Below the pieces are notes generated by a model, which was not told where the DNA came from, made no database searches, and saw only the letters and a program-made list of their open reading frames with translations. The position numbers and the translations under genes are program-made. Positions 6,897 through 8,454 of a stretch of 8,454 bases of DNA are shown in pieces (within the stretch, counting starts at the first letter, position 1; each line of letters begins with the position of its first letter). This DNA is from Sphingomonadales bacterium UBA6174 (lineage in GTDB: Bacteria; Pseudomonadota; Alphaproteobacteria; Sphingomonadales; Sphingomonadaceae), in the NCBI GenBank assembly GCA_002422945.1, contig DITW01000059.1, forward strand, positions 1 through 8,454, given 5' to 3'.

Positions 6897-7080
6897 TTGA
6901 CGACCTCTTCGACGAATCCCTTCACCAGCACTTCCTGAAAGGCATAGGTCGTCGGCACCGAATAATCGTTGGCCCGGTATCGCACGAACGCCATCGACGA
7001 CACGCGCGCCGCCCGCTTCTCGCAAGGCTCGAGCGGCACCGTCGGCAACCGGCATATTTTCAGCATTGTCTCGCGGCCTA
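6897..7080 (-). pseudogene. istA: IS21-family transposase IstA remnant
   Basis: One frame (a start at 7066 reading leftward) gives LPTVPLEPCEKRAARVSS, then VRYRANDYSVPTTYAFQEV, then VLVKGFVEEVV. This is a characteristic stretch from the C-terminal region of IS21 IstA. Recognisable homology ends at the two Val codons at 6899-6904, where the acs sequence takes over in another frame. The right boundary is less certain: the residues just before LPTVP look family-neutral, and IS66-like sequence appears by about 7090. Only about 60 codons survive, and no IstB is present. It is a fossil with no function. Confidence 0.75.
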
Positions 7081-7089
7081 TAAGCCCGA

Positions 7090-7157
7090 ATATACCTGTA
7101 CGCCGGTTCCCGGTCCGATCACGCTGCCTCCACGCAGCGGATGAGCCGGGTCAGGGT
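7090..7157 (-). pseudogene. Probable IS66 tnpA/tnpB junction remnant
   Basis: Reading leftward, LTRLIRCVEAA ends at a TGA (7119-7121). A GTG overlaps that stop and opens VIGPGTGVQVY before a frame break. The second peptide matches the N-terminus of IS66 TnpB proteins (GPGTGV.VYLACGVTDMRKG type). The GTGA overlap is the coupling expected between IS66 tnpA and tnpB. The first peptide would then be the TnpA tail. The piece is only about 70 bp, so the family call rests mainly on GPGTGVQVY. It could derive from an element like the one at the left edge of this window. Confidence 0.5.
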
Positions 7158-7262
7158 GATGCGCCGGCACGGCTCGGCCGTCGTTCCGCTCTGCGCCAAC
7201 ACGATCTCAACTTCACGCAGCTTGCCGATAATCTCTTCCGGCTTGTGCTTCTTGCTCGGCAT
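7158..7262 (-). pseudogene. IS3-family OrfA remnant (N-terminal)
   Basis: From the ATG at 7260-7262, reading leftward, the peptide begins MPSKKHKPEEIIGKLREVE and continues IVLAQSGTTAEPCRRI. This is the start of the helix-turn-helix OrfA of an IS3-family element, IS407-like group. Homology stops at about residue 35 (near 7158). The frame then runs into the IS66-like tail and ends at 7119. GAAAGGGA upstream of the ATG is a plausible ribosome site. Most of orfA and all of orfB are gone, so the element is dead. It is a different element from the intact IS3 copy that starts immediately to its right. Confidence 0.8.
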
Positions 7263-7361
7263 TCGTCGTCCCTTTCGTTGACCTGAGCCCTTGGAACTGG
7301 TCCATTTTTTGTGAGAAATTCCCGGTTAGGTTTGGCGGTCGCCGGACGAGGGAATCCACGG
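7263..7361. other. Head-to-head leaders of two IS3-family elements
   Basis: These 99 bases hold the leader of the leftward orfA remnant and the leader of the rightward intact orfA. The two apparent element tips meet at TGGTCCA (7298-7304), whose complement is TGGACCA, so each strand presents a TGG-type tip at the same place. Rightward from it, TTTTTTGTGAGAAATTCCCGG looks like the left end of the intact element. Its promoter should lie in this stretch. GACGAGGGA before 7362 is the ribosome site. Confidence 0.45.
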
Positions 7362-7628
7362 ATGAAGAAATCGAGGTTTAGCGAGCAGCAGATCGCGTTC
7401 ATCCTCAGACAGGCTGAGGATGGCACGACGGTGGAGGAAGTCTGCCGGAAGGCAGGCATTTCGATCCAGACTTACTACCGATGGCGCAGCAAATATGGGG
7501 GGCTGATGCCGTCGGAGATGAAGCGGCTGAAGGTTCTCGAGGAGGAGAACGTTCGGCTTAAGCGCTTGGTGGCGAACCTGAGCCTGGACAAGGAGATGCT
7601 GCAGGACGTCATCCGCCGAAAAATGTAG
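7362..7628 (+). CDS. IS3-family transposase OrfA
   Basis: This 88-residue protein supplies DNA binding for the IS3 transposase. MKKSRFSEQQIAFILRQAE, TTVEEVCRKAGIS and QTYYRWRSKYGGL form the helix-turn-helix (about residues 1-50). The segment MKRLKVLEEENVRLKRLVANLSLDKEML is a leucine-zipper coiled coil for multimerisation. I chose the ATG at 7362 over the more upstream in-frame start because it gives the family's standard N-terminus and has GAGGGA about 10 bases before it. The gene ends at 7628 in a run of A's, where a -1 shift leads into orfB. OrfA alone usually represses or modulates transposition. Confidence 0.93.
   Translation: MKKSRFSEQQIAFILRQAEDGTTVEEVCRKAGISIQTYYRWRSKYGGLMPSEMKRLKVLEEENVRLKRLVANLSLDKEMLQDVIRRKM
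7619..7625 (+). promoter_or_regulatory. Probable -1 frameshift site between orfA and orfB
   Basis: The orfA frame reads CGA AAA ATG TAG, and orfB is open in the -1 frame across the same bases (AAT GTA GGG CCT). A run of five A's directly before the stop permits backward slippage. The family is known to make its OrfAB fusion this way. The heptamer A AAA ATG is a poorer slip site than the classic A AAA AAG, and no obvious stimulatory stem was identified, so the efficiency is uncertain. Confidence 0.6.
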
Positions 7629-8454
7629 GGCCTGGTCGAGCCCGGGAGATCGTCGGCTATTTGCAGGCGAGCTACCAGGTGAGCGAACGGCGAGCCTGCG
7701 GCGCGTTTCCGATCAACCGATCGACCCAGCGCTATCAGTCCCGCCGCCTCGATCAGGCCGGTCTCAAGATGCGGATCAAGGAGTTGGCTGCGACCCGTGT
7801 TCGCTACGGGTACCGACGCATCCATGTACTGCTCCGGCGTGAAGGCTGGGAGGTCAATCATAAACGCACCCACCGCCTGTATCGCGAGCTTGGTCTTCAG
7901 CTTCGCAACAAGACGCCTAAGCGCAAGGTGAAGGCGAAGCTGCGGGACGATCGGGCTCCGGCGACAGCGCCGAACGAATGTTGGTCGATGGACTTCCTGT
8001 CGGACCAGCTGTTCGATGGACGCAAGATCCGCGTGCTGTCGATCATCGACAACTTCACGCGGCTATCGCCGGCGCTCGACGTGCGGACGAGCTACCGTGG
8101 CGCTGACGTAGTCGATACGCTCGACCGTGTGGCCGCGACATACGGGCGCCCGAAACGGATTCGTCTGGACAATGGTCCGGAGTTCATCTCGAAAGACCTC
8201 GATCTATGGGCCTATCAGCACGACGTGGTGCTGGACTTCAGTCGGCCTGGCAAGCCGACCGACAATGCCTTCGCCGAAGCCTTCAACGGCCGGGTCCGAG
8301 CAGAGTGCCTCAATGCTTTCTGGTTCTTGAGCTTGGACGATGCGCGGGTAAAATGTGAGGCGTGGCGGTGCGATTACAATGAGCACCGTCCGCACAGCTC
8401 CCTCGGCAACCAAACCCCGATGGAGCGCGCCTTTGCATCAGGGCAGGCATGCCT
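7625..8454 (+). CDS. IS3-family transposase OrfB (DDE integrase domain), 3'-partial
   Basis: This is the catalytic part of the IS3 transposase, normally made as a fusion with OrfA by -1 frameshifting. The frame runs without a stop from before 7625 to the window end, about 276 codons, so only the last residues are missing. The N-terminal HTH_21-type region is seen in VGPGRAREIVGYLQASY and VSERRACGAFPI, followed by RYGYRRIHVLLRREGW and THRLYRELGL. The rve integrase core has Asp in CWSMDF (codon at 7991), Asp in RLDNGPEF (8168) and Glu in NAFAEAFNGRVRAECLN (8276). The last two are 36 codons apart, the DD(35)E spacing. The C-terminal YNEHRPHSSLGNQTPMERA is typical. No independent start codon near 7625 is evident. 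No broken motif was seen, so this copy may be active. Confidence 0.92.

Larger units (their letters stand above)
7298..8454 (+). mobile_element. IS3-family (IS407-like) insertion sequence, right end off window
   Basis: This copy has orfA followed by orfB in the -1 frame, both uninterrupted as far as the window shows. Its size fits the roughly 1.2-kb IS407 group, so only a few codons and the right inverted repeat should lie beyond 8454. The left boundary at 7298 is inferred from the TGG tip and the position of the leader. No 4-bp target duplication can be tested without the right end. Confidence 0.8.

Noticed and set aside
6779..7066. A chimeric IstA-acs fusion protein
   Set aside because: The istA frame differs from the acs frame across the junction, so no in-frame fusion is produced. 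The istA frame continues into meaningless sequence.

Overview
The window looks like an accessory, transposon-scarred segment of a high-GC alphaproteobacterial genome or plasmid. A sphingomonad (Sphingobium/Novosphingobium type) fits best. This is judged from the flavour of the proteins and the mixture of IS families (IS66, IS30, IS21, IS3), not from any search.

Layout. (1) Positions 1-1090 hold the right-hand part of an IS66-family element whose tnpC carries a one-base frameshift. It abuts, with almost no gap, the 3' half of an IS30-family transposase (1083-1604). (2) Positions 1605-1862 are gene-poor: a perfect 16-bp-stem hairpin, a candidate IS30 terminal repeat, two 24-bp-spaced direct repeats, and a possible leader of another decayed IS. 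(3) Positions 1863-4266, minus strand, hold an intact three-gene formaldehyde detoxification operon. Transcribed leftward it reads frmA (S-(hydroxymethyl)glutathione dehydrogenase), a small VOC/glyoxalase-fold gene, then fghA (S-formylglutathione hydrolase). (4) A 100-bp divergent intergenic region separates it from an intact lysR-type regulator gene on the plus strand (4367-5245). (5) Positions 5246-5631 are a convergent intergenic spacer with small hairpins and no recognised gene. (6) Positions 5632-6894, minus strand, are the C-terminal two thirds of acetyl-CoA synthetase (acs). Its 5' end is replaced by a mosaic of remnants on the same strand: the IS21 istA 3' end, a probable IS66 tnpA/tnpB junction, and the 5' end of an IS3-family orfA. 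(7) From about 7298 to the window end lies an apparently intact IS3-family (IS407-like) element with orfA and a -1-frame orfB. It starts head to head with the orfA remnant.

How it works together. Formaldehyde reacts spontaneously with glutathione. FrmA oxidises the adduct to S-formylglutathione, and FghA hydrolyses that to formate and glutathione. The VOC protein sits between them and is probably co-transcribed, so it may handle a related glutathione adduct, but its substrate cannot be read from sequence. The divergent LysR protein is the obvious candidate regulator. The acs fragment lacks its N-terminal region and is almost certainly dead. I see no convincing new defence or mobile system. 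The most informative features are the operon with its divergent LysR regulator and the exact junctions of the IS mosaic.
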